A DNA stretch of 32,235 bases from Acidimicrobiaceae bacterium (GTDB lineage: Bacteria > Actinomycetota > Acidimicrobiia > Acidimicrobiales > Bog-793): the NCBI GenBank assembly GCA_025464005.1, contig JAODBO010000017.1, positions 1-32,235 of the forward strand, in the 5' to 3' direction. The translations under genes and the position numbers were made by a program. The notes under the pieces are model-generated. The model did not search any database, was not told the origin of the DNA, and saw only the letters and a list, made by a program, of their open reading frames with translations. Every line of letters starts with the position of its first letter. Position 1 is the stretch's first letter. Of the stretch, positions 7,349 through 15,991 are shown in pieces.

Positions 7349-8116
7349 TCACAGGTAATTGCACGAGCTACCGCCGTCGAGGACGATCACCTGACCGGTG
7401 AGCCACGACGCTGCGTCGGAGGCGACGAAGCACGCCAGCTCGCCGACGTCCTCGGGGCGGCCGAAGCGGCCCAGCGGGAAGCGCGCCAGTCGGAGGCTAC
7501 GCGCCTCGGGGTCGGGGAAGAACTGCTCGACATGGGCCGTGGCGATGGGGCCCGGGGCGAGCGCGTTGACCCGGATCTGCCTGGGCCCGAGCTGGACGGC
7601 CATCGATCGCGTGAGTGAGGCGATCGCCCCCTTGCTGGCCGTATAGGCGTCTTGGGGAGCGCTGCAGCCGAGCACCGCGAGGAACGAGCTCATGTTGACG
7701 ATCGCGCCGCCACCGGCGGCCTCGATATGGGGAGCGGCGTGCTTGGAAAAGCGCATCGTGCCGAAGAGGTTGACGTCGTGGATCTCCCGCCAGAGCTCCT
7801 CGTCGCCGTCGAGGACGGACCGGTCCTCGTGTGACATGATCCCGGCGTTGTTGAACAGCACGTCGATCCCTCCGAGGCGAACCGCGGCCTCGTCCACCGC
7901 ACGGGCCGCCTGCGCGTCGTCACGGACGTCGGCAACGAGCGGGATCGCCTCCCCACCCGCTCGATTCACGAGCCGTGCAGTCTCCGCGGCAGCATCGAGG
8001 GAGACGTCGACCACGGCGACGCGCGCGCCCTCGCGGGCGAAGATGAGGCTGCTCGCTCGACCGATCGCCCCTCCGCCGCCCGTGACAAGCGCGCGCTTTG
8101 TCGGGAGCGTCGTCAA
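7349..8116 (-). CDS. SDR-family NAD(P)-dependent oxidoreductase
   Basis: Classical short-chain dehydrogenase, 255 residues from TTG 8116, whose first codon overlaps the stop of the amidohydrolase gene as TTGA. Cofactor loop TGGGGAIG at about 12-19, D-x-R-D for the adenine ring, NNAG at about 92, catalytic Ser in NMSSFLA and Tyr/Lys in YTASK. The acidic residue after strand two (VVDVS) favours NAD over NADP. It oxidises an alcohol or reduces a ketone; substrate unknown. The C-terminus (VLDGGSSCNYL) is normal. It is the fifth gene of the operon and one of three unrelated-looking SDRs in the window. Confidence 0.9.
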   Translation of the reverse strand: MTTLPTKRALVTGGGGAIGRASSLIFAREGARVAVVDVSLDAAAETARLVNRAGGEAIPLVADVRDDAQAARAVDEAAVRLGGIDVLFNNAGIMSHEDRSVLDGDEELWREIHDVNLFGTMRFSKHAAPHIEAAGGGAIVNMSSFLAVLGCSAPQDAYTASKGAIASLTRSMAVQLGPRQIRVNALAPGPIATAHVEQFFPDPEARSLRLARFPLGRFGRPEDVGELACFVASDAASWLTGQVIVLDGGSSCNYL

Positions 8117-9291
8117 TTCATCACCTCGGCCGTCGAGATCCCGTACAGCCTCTCGGCGTTGCCGGCGAGCACGCGCCGGCCGGCGTCGAGGGCCTGACCG
8201 GCGTCGAGCTCGCCGTCGTCGACCATCTCCGCGAGCACTGAGCCCAGCACCAGTCGGCCGTCGAGCGCGCCCATCCAGTGCAGCTCCGGCACCCGGACAC
8301 CGTCCGAGCTGTACATGAGCTTCGAGATCGGCGCCGCACCGAGCGCGGCGCTCGTCATCGCTCGCATCTCGCCGAGCGACAGGAAGGGGATGGCGTAGGA
8401 GAGGTCGAGGTAGGCGTTGCCGTACAGCGAGGCCAGGAAGGCCCCCTCCCGGAAGTACGGCCAGCAGCCGTGCAGCAGCACGATCGGCATTGCGCGGTAA
8501 GCGGTCTCCTCGAGGACGCCTCGCAGTTCGAGCGGAGACGCCCGGCGCAGGTCCACGTCGGGGTCGCCGTAGCCGACGTGGAACTGCACGGGCAGCTCCT
8601 GGCGGGCCGCCTCCTCGAACGCGACGTGGAGCAAGGTGTCGAGGAGCGGCTTGTGACCGAGGCGAACGGCGCCGCAACGCTGGATCTCCTCGCGTGCCCG
8701 GGCGAAGGAGGACTCGACGTCCTCGCGCCCCCAGCGTTCCACCGCGAGGCCCGTCCGGTACGCGACGATGCTCTTCAGCCCGACGTAGCCATCGCCGCGA
8801 AGATCGCCCAGCTGGTCGCGCACCGCGTCGAGAAGCTCGGAAAGGCTGGCGTGCTCGGCGACCTCGACCTGGAACGCGAGCTCCAGCCGGAGAAGCCGCC
8901 CGTGCGCGCAGCCCGCCGAGGCGGTCAGCTGCTCGCTCGCCAGTGCGTCCGCCGGCTCCGGGTAGCCCTCGTCGACGACGACACCGCCGATCGCGGCGTC
9001 GCGAAAGAGCCGACCGACGAGCTCGGTAGCCGACAGCTCGGCACGCGCCTCGAGCACGTCGGCCTCTCTAGGGGCCGTCTCGAAGTACTCCGCCATGCGG
9101 CGGATGAGGCGTCCGTAGAAGGCCGTGGTCCCGGCGGCGGTCGCGCGCATCTCTGGATCGGAGGACTCGGTGAAGTAGGAGCGCCAGGCGGCGGCGTCGC
9201 GCTGGCCCTGCACCGCCTCGACGGCGTGGCAGTGGTTGTCGAGGACCGCGATGCCGCCAAGGTCGAGAACCTTGTCCCAGGGCCGCGCCAT
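8113..9291 (-). CDS. Amidohydrolase-2 family protein, FluG N-terminal-like
   Basis: 392 residues from ATG 9291. A metal-dependent TIM-barrel hydrolase: the H-x-H pair in LDNHCHAVE (His20, His22), a GLKSIVAYRTGL strand with the lysine seen in FluG-type proteins, histidines in VQFHVGYGD and VLLHGCWPYF, and the late aspartate in KLMYSSDGVRVPELHW. This set, in particular the GLKSIVAYR and YSSDG motifs, is that of the amidohydrolase half of fungal FluG and plant nodulin/GS fusions. In bacteria such proteins hydrolyse or decarboxylate carboxylate substrates. Its ATG overlaps the stop of the upstream glutamine-synthetase-like gene (TGATG), so the two are translated together, here as separate proteins. 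Its own stop overlaps the next SDR start. Confidence 0.85.
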   Translation of the reverse strand: MARPWDKVLDLGGIAVLDNHCHAVEAVQGQRDAAAWRSYFTESSDPEMRATAAGTTAFYGRLIRRMAEYFETAPREADVLEARAELSATELVGRLFRDAAIGGVVVDEGYPEPADALASEQLTASAGCAHGRLLRLELAFQVEVAEHASLSELLDAVRDQLGDLRGDGYVGLKSIVAYRTGLAVERWGREDVESSFARAREEIQRCGAVRLGHKPLLDTLLHVAFEEAARQELPVQFHVGYGDPDVDLRRASPLELRGVLEETAYRAMPIVLLHGCWPYFREGAFLASLYGNAYLDLSYAIPFLSLGEMRAMTSAALGAAPISKLMYSSDGVRVPELHWMGALDGRLVLGSVLAEMVDDGELDAGQALDAGRRVLAGNAERLYGISTAEVMN

Positions 9292-10679
9292 CAGAAGCGG
9301 TAGAAGTGGTTGTGGATCTCGAAGGACTCGTCGGCCGCCGAGAACGCCTCCTCCTCCGAGCGCCGGACGGTCATGTAGCAGCGGAACAACAGATCACCCA
9401 TCGCGCCGGCGAGCATCTCGTCCTTCTCGAGCTCGTCGAGTGCCGCGGCCATGGAGCTCGGCAGTGGGCGGACCTTGGCGCGCAGCAGATCTTCCGGCCC
9501 GAGCCGGGCCGGGTCCCGCTCGCACGGCTCGCCCGGATCGAGCTCGCGCTCGACTCCGTCGAGACCGCAGGCGATGAGCGCGCCGAGCGCCAGGTAGGGA
9601 TTAGCGCTCGCGTCCGAAGGCTTGAACTCGATGTTGTAGCTCTGCTCCTCACGACCGTAGAAGGGGGATGCCACGCGAAGTGCAGCCTCTTTGTTGTCGA
9701 AACCCCACGCAGTCGTCGCCGACGCCCAGGCGCTCGGCTGGAGCCTGCGGTAGGAGTTGTAGCTCGGTGCCGTCAGGGCCACGAGGGCCGGAAGGTGCTC
9801 GGCGACGCCGGCGACGAACTGGCGACCGAGCCTCGAGAGGTCACGGTGCGCACCGGGGTCGTAGAGCAGATTGCGCTGCCCCGCGGCGTCCCACACGCTG
9901 AAGTGCACGTGAGCGCCGCTGCCGATCCGGTCGGGGTAGGGCTTCGGGGCGAAGCTCGCAAGCAGGCCGTGGCGCAGCGCAACGCCCCGGACGGCGTCGC
10001 GGAATTTCATCTGGTTGTCCGCGGAGCGCAGCGCGTCCGCATAGCGCACGGCGATCTCCTGCTGCCCCGGACCGAACTCGTTGATCGCCGCCTCGACCGT
10101 CATGCCCTGGGACTCGAGGGCGTCGACCGTCTCGATCATGAGCTCGGCGCAAAGGTCGTGGCCGATCGAGCTGTAGACCGGGGCGTGGTCGAGGAGGTCG
10201 AACGGCACGTAGCGGCCGTCCTGCTCCCGAGCGACGTAGTACTCGTTCTCGAACGAGGCCTGGATCGTGATGCCCATCCCCGCGGCTCGCGAGACCATCG
10301 CCTTGAGGAAGCTGCGAGGGCACGCTCCCCAGTCCCTGCGGTCGTGGTCCAGTTGATCACAGAGGATGCCGGCGCTCGCCGGCACCCACGGAAGCACGGA
10401 GAACGTGTCGAGGTCGGGGACGAGCCTGATCTCTCCGACGGGCTCCATCCCGTCAACGTCGGTCATCTGCTCGAGAAGGTTGATCGCCATCTGGGCCCGG
10501 GTGAGCCCGACACCCTCGACGAGCTTGTGCGCGAGCTGCGAGACGTGCACCGCCTTGGTTCGAGCGACCCCGCTCACGTCGCAGTACTCGAACCGGACGA
10601 GCTTGACACCCGCGGATCTGGCGGCCTCCACGACCACGTCCGCGTCCGTGGGCCCGAGGTCGATCTGGCCGTCGTCCAT
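9291..10679 (-). CDS. Glutamine-synthetase-like gamma-glutamyl ligase
   Basis: 462 residues from ATG 10679 (GGAAGG ribosome site nine bases upstream). GS fold: an N-terminal beta-grasp with FEYCDVSGVARTK (30-42), metal/ATP residues in ENEYYV (144-149), AINEFGPGQQEI (199-210) and GSGAHVHFS (253-261), the NSYRRLQPSAWAS segment (308-320) and NIEFKPSDASANPYLALGA (349-367). It lacks the tyrosine-containing adenylylation loop of housekeeping GlnA, so it more likely ligates glutamate to an amine (gamma-glutamylpolyamine or -anilide type) or activates another carboxylate. It is the partner of the FluG-like amidohydrolase and sits after an SDR (50 bp gap). Which amine is used cannot be told. Confidence 0.9.
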   Translation of the reverse strand: MDDGQIDLGPTDADVVVEAARSAGVKLVRFEYCDVSGVARTKAVHVSQLAHKLVEGVGLTRAQMAINLLEQMTDVDGMEPVGEIRLVPDLDTFSVLPWVPASAGILCDQLDHDRRDWGACPRSFLKAMVSRAAGMGITIQASFENEYYVAREQDGRYVPFDLLDHAPVYSSIGHDLCAELMIETVDALESQGMTVEAAINEFGPGQQEIAVRYADALRSADNQMKFRDAVRGVALRHGLLASFAPKPYPDRIGSGAHVHFSVWDAAGQRNLLYDPGAHRDLSRLGRQFVAGVAEHLPALVALTAPSYNSYRRLQPSAWASATTAWGFDNKEAALRVASPFYGREEQSYNIEFKPSDASANPYLALGALIACGLDGVERELDPGEPCERDPARLGPEDLLRAKVRPLPSSMAAALDELEKDEMLAGAMGDLLFRCYMTVRRSEEEAFSAADESFEIHNHFYRF

Positions 10680-10729
10680 CGCACTTCCTTCCGATCCTGG
10701 CGGGTGATCCGATTCAGCGGATGCGCCCA

Positions 10730-11491
10730 CTAGAGCATCACGTCGCCACCGTTTGGGCCGAGCGTCTGGCCCACGTAGTACGAGCCGGCGTCCGACGCCA
10801 GCAGCACGGCCGTCGGTGCGACCTCGCCGACCCGGCCAAACCTACCGATCGGCAGCTCGGCGAGCTTGCGCTCGCGCCACTGCTCGGTCTCGCTCTCGAG
10901 CAGTGGGGTCGTGATGGGCCCGGGTGCGATGGCGTTGACGAGGACGCCGTCGCGCGCCACCTCGCGGGCGAGCGACTTGGTGAAGGCGATGACCCCGCCT
11001 TTGCTCGCCGCGTAGTGGGCGGCGTCGATGCCGCCGATCTGACCCAGCTGGGAGGCGATGTTGATGATCCGTCCTGATCCGCGCTCGAGCATCTGGGGGA
11101 GGAGGAACCGCGTGCAGAGAAACGTTCCCCGGAGGTTGACCGCAAGCACCCGGTCCCAGTCGTCGACCGCCATCGTTGCCACCGGGGACTCGCCGAAGAT
11201 CCCGGCATTGTTCACGAGCACGTCGACCCGGCTGAAGCGCCCGAGCACGGTATCGGCCATCGCTCGGACCTGGATCTCGTCGGCGATGTCGGCACGGACG
11301 TAGAGCGCGCCCTCACCGAAGGCCTCGACCGCCGCGAGAGCCCGCTCGGCCCGCACCTCGTCCGCCAGGTCGATCAGCGCGACCTTTGCACCCTCGGCGG
11401 CGAAGGCCTCGGCGATGCCCGCTCCGATGCCGGACGCGGCCCCGGTGACGACGGCCACCTTGTCGGCGAGCAGGTCCCGGCCGCTTGTCAC
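10730..11491 (-). CDS. SDR-family NAD(P)-dependent oxidoreductase
   Basis: 253 residues from GTG 11491, overlapping the stop of the isochorismatase-like gene (GTGA). Cofactor loop TGAASGIG at about 16-23, an acidic LIDLADE after strand two (NAD preference), NNAGIF at about 94, then the catalytic stretch INIASQLGQIG with YAASK about 17 residues later, and the PGPITTPL loop for the cofactor nicotinamide. All catalytic residues are in place. Substrate unknown. Second gene of the operon that starts at 12219. Confidence 0.9.
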   Translation of the reverse strand: MTSGRDLLADKVAVVTGAASGIGAGIAEAFAAEGAKVALIDLADEVRAERALAAVEAFGEGALYVRADIADEIQVRAMADTVLGRFSRVDVLVNNAGIFGESPVATMAVDDWDRVLAVNLRGTFLCTRFLLPQMLERGSGRIINIASQLGQIGGIDAAHYAASKGGVIAFTKSLAREVARDGVLVNAIAPGPITTPLLESETEQWRERKLAELPIGRFGRVGEVAPTAVLLASDAGSYYVGQTLGPNGGDVML

Positions 11492-12219
11492 TGGTCGGCC
11501 GTCGCTCCGCGTAGGACGGCACGATCGCGCTTCGCCGCGTCTCCCATGAAGGGCGAGCGCCACAGCCTCTCGAGCTCGTCGGACCCGGCGACGTCGAAGC
11601 GGTGGCGCATCAACAAGAGGGACGCCTCGTGCTGGGTTCGGTCGTCGCTCGCCACGCAGTCGTCCACGACGACGACATAGCAGTCGGCAAACATCGCGTC
11701 GCGCGCCGTCGACTCCACGCACCCTTCGGTAGTGACGCCCGTGATCACGAGGGTCTCGACGCCGTTGCTTCGGAGCAGCTGCTCGAGATTGGTGCCCCAG
11801 AACGCGCTCGACCGGAACTTGGCCACGACGAGCTCCCCCTCGACGGGGGCCAGCTCGGCGACGAACTCTTGGCCCTCGGTACCCGCCACGGTGTAGCGAA
11901 GCGGCGGACCGTCGTCGCGGAGGGCCTCGTGCATGCGCAGGTTGAAGCGGATCTGCGCGGGGGAGTCGCTCATGCGGCCGGGGAGGGCGGTCATCTGGAC
12001 GTGCACGACGAGGACTCCGGCGCGGCGTGCTTCGGCGAGCAGGCGAGCGAGGCGCAGGCGCATGGCGGGGTACATCGAGAGGTCGACCCCGAGCCGGCCG
12101 AAGGCCCCGTCCTCTTCGACGAAGTCCTTCTGCACGTCGATCAGCACGAGCGCGGTGTGCTTCGGGTCGACCAGCTCGCTCAGCTCGGTGTAGACGATCT
12201 TGCCCTCGACCTCGATCAA
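11488..12219 (-). CDS. Isochorismatase-family cysteine hydrolase (amidase type)
   Basis: 243 residues from TTG 12219 (GAGAGGCAAGGCG upstream). The catalytic triad of cysteine-hydrolase type enzymes is visible: Asp28 in LIDVQKDF, Lys in VVAKFRSSAFWGT and Cys in GVTTEGCVESTARDA. The KFRSSAFWGTNLEQLLRS and VVVDDCVAS segments are typical of members that split C-N amide bonds (N-carbamoylsarcosine amidase, RutB, biuret hydrolase) rather than of isochorismate. It likely releases ammonia or an amine from an amide. First gene of the operon; an AT-rich palindrome at 12308-12321 and a leader of about 90 bp precede it. Confidence 0.88.
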   Translation of the reverse strand: MIEVEGKIVYTELSELVDPKHTALVLIDVQKDFVEEDGAFGRLGVDLSMYPAMRLRLARLLAEARRAGVLVVHVQMTALPGRMSDSPAQIRFNLRMHEALRDDGPPLRYTVAGTEGQEFVAELAPVEGELVVAKFRSSAFWGTNLEQLLRSNGVETLVITGVTTEGCVESTARDAMFADCYVVVVDDCVASDDRTQHEASLLLMRHRFDVAGSDELERLWRSPFMGDAAKRDRAVLRGATADQ

Positions 12220-12307
12220 CGCCTTGCCTCTCCCTCGCGTTCGAGCGCGGGCGCCATCTCTGTCGAAGCGGCCATCGTGTTCGGACGGTGAGAACCACTA
12301 CCGGCCA

Positions 12308-12321
12308 GCTAATATATCAGC
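12308..12321. promoter_or_regulatory. Candidate operator GCTAATATATCAGC
   Basis: An imperfect palindrome (12 of 14 positions symmetric) about 90 bp upstream of the 12219 start, in the only AT-rich patch of the intergenic space. On the minus strand it includes TATATT, which could also be a -10 box, but no convincing -35 lies 16-18 bp before it. The core AATATATC (12311-12318) recurs at 17857-17864 in front of the solute-binding protein gene. Confidence 0.4.
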
Positions 12322-12465
12322 CGTTGATCAGATCGCATCGACCAGCAAGCTGGTGCTTTGCACCGTTACCACTTGAGACTTGAGCGCTCCACCGCTCGGC
12401 TTCGGGGCCACGGCTGCATCTAGGATGCAACTGTGGCGCACTGCGCCGAACGAGGGGGGTTCGCG

Positions 12466-13026
12466 ATGAGCACGTTGCATCGGATGCGGGGTCGGGACAA
12501 GCTGGCCGCAGCAGCGCTGTGCGCAGGCTCGATCGTCGGTTGCAGTGTCCTGTTCGCGTCGACGGCGCTGGCGAGCCCGGCGATCCTCACCCGAGGCCAC
12601 GCCTACTGCTTCTACTTCTGGGGTCACACCTTCACCGGAGGGATGCACCTCGTGGCCGGCGGGCCGCGGGTTATCACTGCCGGCCCGAGCAATTACATCA
12701 GCGGCACTGGTGGAAAGCCACAGGACACCGTGGTCTACGTCGACTGCCTGACTGCCGCCGGCCGTGCCGACGGGGATGCCTACGTCGGGCTTCCCCGCTT
12801 CGTCCTCGGCTACTCGAACGGGCACTACGCATTCGCCGAGCACGTCGTCGTCAGCCACGTCAAGCGCCTCGGGTCCACCGATGCCCGTACGGTCACGGTC
12901 TCGGTGTCCATCTCTGGGACGGTGACGACCGGGTCGTCCGCGACGGGGGCGATCAAGGGAACGCTGCGAGTCACCGCTCCGGCGTGCCTACCCAAGCCGC
13001 TCAACATGCAGTTCACCGGGACCTGA
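12466..13026 (+). CDS. Secreted hypothetical protein
   Basis: 186 residues from ATG 12466, behind AGGGGGG. The N-terminus (MSTLHRMRGRDKLAAAALC and on) has arginines and a hydrophobic stretch to ALASPA, which fits a Sec signal peptide cut after ALA-S or so. The mature part has an aromatic cluster AYCFYFWGHTF, then repeated beta-strand-like sequence (TVTVSVSISGTVTTGSSATG) and cysteines at CFYF, VDCLTA and APACLP that may pair outside the cell. No family is recognised and no transmembrane anchor follows. It stands alone between two minus-strand operons and shares only the intergenic region with the isochorismatase operon (divergent). Confidence 0.75.
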   Translation: MSTLHRMRGRDKLAAAALCAGSIVGCSVLFASTALASPAILTRGHAYCFYFWGHTFTGGMHLVAGGPRVITAGPSNYISGTGGKPQDTVVYVDCLTAAGRADGDAYVGLPRFVLGYSNGHYAFAEHVVVSHVKRLGSTDARTVTVSVSISGTVTTGSSATGAIKGTLRVTAPACLPKPLNMQFTGT

Positions 13027-13047
13027 GCACCTACGGATCTGAGAGGT

Positions 13048-13962
13048 CTACCTGCGCTGTAGCCGTACGTCGAACGCGTCGCGTAGGGCGTCGCCGACGA
13101 GGTTGAAGGCCATCACCGTGAGGATGATGAGGCCGCCGACCGGGTAGATGAGCCACCAGTAGCCCGAGTACAGATACGTCACGCCCTGGGAGAGCATCGA
13201 CCCCCAGTTGGCGGCGGGTGGCGGGATGCCGAAGCCGAGGTAGCCGAGGGTCGCGAGCACGAGGATGGCGTCCGCGACCTGGAACGTGATGTTGACGACG
13301 ATCGTGCCGATCGCGTTGGGTATCACGTGCAGGAAGATGCTCCGCCCGGCGCCGCCGCCCATGCCGCGCACGGCCTGGATGTACTCGCGCGTGCGCAGCG
13401 AGAGTGTCTCGCCGCGAATCAGCCGGGCGGGGACGAGCCATGAGAACAGCGCGACCACGAGCGTGAGGTTGAACGCGTTTACCTTGACGATTGCCGCCAT
13501 GAGCAGGAGGACGAACAGCACGGGCAGCGCGAGGAACGCGTCGACGATCCGCATCATCACGGTGTCGACGATGCCGCCGAAGTAGCCGGACACAGCGCCC
13601 CACAGCACGCCGAGGACGCTCGCGATCGCGGCAGCTGCGAATCCGATCTCGATCGAGCTCTGCCCGCCGGCCATGAGCCGCCCGAGCTCGTCGTAGCCGA
13701 CGTTGTCCGTACCGAGCGGGTGGCTGGCGCTCGGGGCCAGCCCGCTTATGGCGAGATTCGAGGAGACCTGGTTGGTGGAGTAGAAGACCGGACCGAGGAA
13801 GCAGAAGAGCACGACGAGGACGATGATCACGAGCCCGGCGAGCGCGAGCTTGTTCTCCGCGAAGACCGATAGCACGGCCGCCCCACGCTTTCGTGGAGGT
13901 CGCACGAGAGGCGACGACGGTACGGTCGCCTCGCCGAGGATCTGCTCGGCGTCAACTGCCAT
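13048..13962 (-). CDS. ABC transporter permease, peptide/nickel DppC type
   Basis: 304 residues from ATG 13962. Layout of DppC/OppC: a cytosolic N-terminus, a first helix (LALAGLVIIVLVVLFCFLG, about 38-56), the extracellular HPLGTDNVGYDELGRLMAGGQ stretch that is diagnostic for the family, then five helices with the EAA loop YIQAVRGMGGG and HVIPNAIGTIVV at about 190-217. It forms the inner-membrane channel with the DppB-type partner encoded 33 bp upstream. Last gene of the SBP-led operon, 21 bp from the convergent secreted protein gene with no visible terminator in between. Confidence 0.93.
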   Translation of the reverse strand: MAVDAEQILGEATVPSSPLVRPPRKRGAAVLSVFAENKLALAGLVIIVLVVLFCFLGPVFYSTNQVSSNLAISGLAPSASHPLGTDNVGYDELGRLMAGGQSSIEIGFAAAAIASVLGVLWGAVSGYFGGIVDTVMMRIVDAFLALPVLFVLLLMAAIVKVNAFNLTLVVALFSWLVPARLIRGETLSLRTREYIQAVRGMGGGAGRSIFLHVIPNAIGTIVVNITFQVADAILVLATLGYLGFGIPPPAANWGSMLSQGVTYLYSGYWWLIYPVGGLIILTVMAFNLVGDALRDAFDVRLQRR

Positions 13963-13995
13963 GTCGGGCGACGCTCCTTGTCCGGCAGAGGCTGC

Positions 13996-14943
13996 TCATG
14001 CGTACCTGACGCGGCGGTCGACGATCCCGTAGGCGATGTCCGCCAGGAGGTTGCCGACGACCGTGAGGACCCCGACGACGAGGGTGAGCGCGAGGAGCAC
14101 CGGATAGTCACGAGCCTGGGCCGAGTTCCAGAAGAGCAGGCCGACGCCGGGATAGTTGAATACCGACTCGGTGACGAGGTTCCCGGACATGAGCGTCGGC
14201 AGGCTAAGTCCGATCAGCGTCACGATCGGGAGGATCGCGTTGCGCAAGAGGTGCCGGTAGAGCACGCCCCGCTTCGTGACTCCCTTGGCCCTCGCCGTAC
14301 GGATGTAGTCCTGGGCAAGGTTCTCGATGGCGGAGGATCGCATGTACCGGCTGAACGACGCGACACCGACGATCGTGAGCGTCAGCACCGGGAGGATCAT
14401 CGCCTTCGGATCCGAGAACGCACCGCCCACCCCCGCCGTCTGTGGCGCCTCGGGGGGCAGCAGCTTGGTGTACACGGCAAACACGGCGATGAGCAGGAGG
14501 CCGAGCCAGAAGGCCGGCATCGAGTAGCCGACGAAGGAGAGGCTGGTCAGCGCGTAGTCGTCGGGCTTGTTGCGACGGACGGCCTGGTAGATGCCGAGCG
14601 GAACCGCGATGAGCACCGTGAAGATCAGCGCGAGCCCACTCAGGTAGGCGCTCTTCGGAAGGTCCTGGGAGAGCAACGTCGAGACCGGCTCGTTGGTCTT
14701 GTAGGAAAAACCGAGATTGCCGTGGAAGAGCCGGTCGACGTAGGACACGTACTGGAGCGGGAGGGGGTGGTTGTAGCCGTTGGCGATGTTGAACGCCCGG
14801 ACGGAGCTGGGGGTGGCGCGCACGCCGAGCATGGCGCGCGCCGCGCCGCCGGGGAGCAGGTGTAGCAGCAGGAAGGTGATGATCGAGACGAGCACGATCA
14901 CCACGACTGCTTGTCCGATTCTGCGTAGTAGGTAGCCGGTCAC
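13996..14943 (-). CDS. ABC transporter permease, peptide/nickel DppB type
   Basis: 315 residues from GTG 14943. Starts with the family signature YLLRRIGQAVVVIVLVSIIT and the LLPGG turn, followed by the periplasmic loop (YVSYVDRLFHGNLGFSYKTNE, about 63-84), which in DppB proteins reads Y-x-x-G-D-L-G-x-S. The EAA loop is YIRTARAKGVTKR with HLLRNAILPIVTLIG (about 218-247). Six membrane helices in all. Works with the DppC partner. No strong ribosome site; an 82-bp gap separates it from the deacylase gene upstream. Confidence 0.93.
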   Translation of the reverse strand: MTGYLLRRIGQAVVVIVLVSIITFLLLHLLPGGAARAMLGVRATPSSVRAFNIANGYNHPLPLQYVSYVDRLFHGNLGFSYKTNEPVSTLLSQDLPKSAYLSGLALIFTVLIAVPLGIYQAVRRNKPDDYALTSLSFVGYSMPAFWLGLLLIAVFAVYTKLLPPEAPQTAGVGGAFSDPKAMILPVLTLTIVGVASFSRYMRSSAIENLAQDYIRTARAKGVTKRGVLYRHLLRNAILPIVTLIGLSLPTLMSGNLVTESVFNYPGVGLLFWNSAQARDYPVLLALTLVVGVLTVVGNLLADIAYGIVDRRVRYA

Positions 14944-15025
14944 CTTGGGCCCACGTGTTGGTCGCTTCTCGTGAAGGACGGCACTGTAGTTCGACGGACC
15001 GGTCGGCGGAGGCCGGTCTCGCGCT

Positions 15026-15949
15026 TCATCCGATGCCGAGACCGAGCAGGAGCCCGTCTGCGGCGACGGCCGGGCTAGTCGTGACGAAGAGCGGGACTCC
15101 GCTTTCGGGCGCCCGGATCTCCACCACCTCGCGCCCGAGGAGGGAGGATACCGTCCCGACGATCTCGTCGGCGCTCACGCGGTCCCCGGCGGCGACCGTG
15201 GGCGACCACCAGCCGGAGGACGGCGAGCGTAGCCACACCCACCTCGAGAGCTCGATCGGAGGCAGCGGAGCGGGCAGTGACGCGGGGAGGATGCCGAGGG
15301 ACGCGAGGACGCCACGGATGCCGTTCAGGTGCAGCTCCACGGAGATCTCGTCGACGAGCCCGCGCCCACCCGCCTCGGCGGTGATCGCGGGGATGGTGAC
15401 CTCTGCGGCTGCGGCGCTCGAGGTTCCGGCGACAGGGCTGGCGGATCGCTCGGCGCGAATCGAGTAGGGAAGTCCGTACGCATGGGCGATCGCCCGGGAG
15501 CGCTCCTCGACGTCCGACGCGTCGAAGAGCGTGAACGGCTCGAGTGCTTCGACCTGATCGCCCGCATGGAGGTCCACCAGGTAGTCGCTCGGCCTGATGA
15601 CGGTGTCGAACAGCTGGTGGGCGAGGCGCTCGGTGAAGCTGCCCGCCGGATCACCGGGGAAGCAGCGATTGAGGTTGAGCCCGTCGTGAGGCACCACGAA
15701 GGGCGTGCGGCTCTCGAACGAGGCGAGGTTCGCGATCGGAACGGCGAGGATGCGGCCCTGCAGCTGCGACTCGTCGACGTGCGCGAGGAACCTGCGGAGC
15801 CCGAGCATCGAGCTGTACTCGCATCCGTGCACACCGGCCATCAGGCAGACGGTGGGACCGAGGTCGCTGCTGCCGAGCTCTATATAAGGGACCTCCGAGC
15901 CGACGAGGCCATCGGCCCCGTCGACCCGGAGGGTCTGCACGATCGTCAT
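15026..15949 (-). CDS. Succinylglutamate desuccinylase/aspartoacylase-family deacylase
   Basis: 307 residues from ATG 15949. Zinc-dependent M14-like hydrolase: the H-x-x-E ligand pair in GVHGCEYSSMLGL (about 40-52), the third ligand in YLVDLHAGD (about 121-129), and the catalytic Glu in ITAEAGGRG (about 188-196). The C-terminus carries the usual small beta domain (SPTVAAGDRVSADEIVGTVS). The family removes acyl groups from N-acyl amino acids such as N-succinylglutamate or N-acetylaspartate. Placed inside a peptide-type ABC operon, between solute-binding protein (42 bp) and permeases, it probably acts on the imported solute, which suggests an N-acylated amino acid or small peptide. Confidence 0.85.
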   Translation of the reverse strand: MTIVQTLRVDGADGLVGSEVPYIELGSSDLGPTVCLMAGVHGCEYSSMLGLRRFLAHVDESQLQGRILAVPIANLASFESRTPFVVPHDGLNLNRCFPGDPAGSFTERLAHQLFDTVIRPSDYLVDLHAGDQVEALEPFTLFDASDVEERSRAIAHAYGLPYSIRAERSASPVAGTSSAAAAEVTIPAITAEAGGRGLVDEISVELHLNGIRGVLASLGILPASLPAPLPPIELSRWVWLRSPSSGWWSPTVAAGDRVSADEIVGTVSSLLGREVVEIRAPESGVPLFVTTSPAVAADGLLLGLGIG

Positions 15950-15991
15950 CGTGGTTGTCGTGCTTGTCCGCTGACGATCTTCGTGCTCCGA

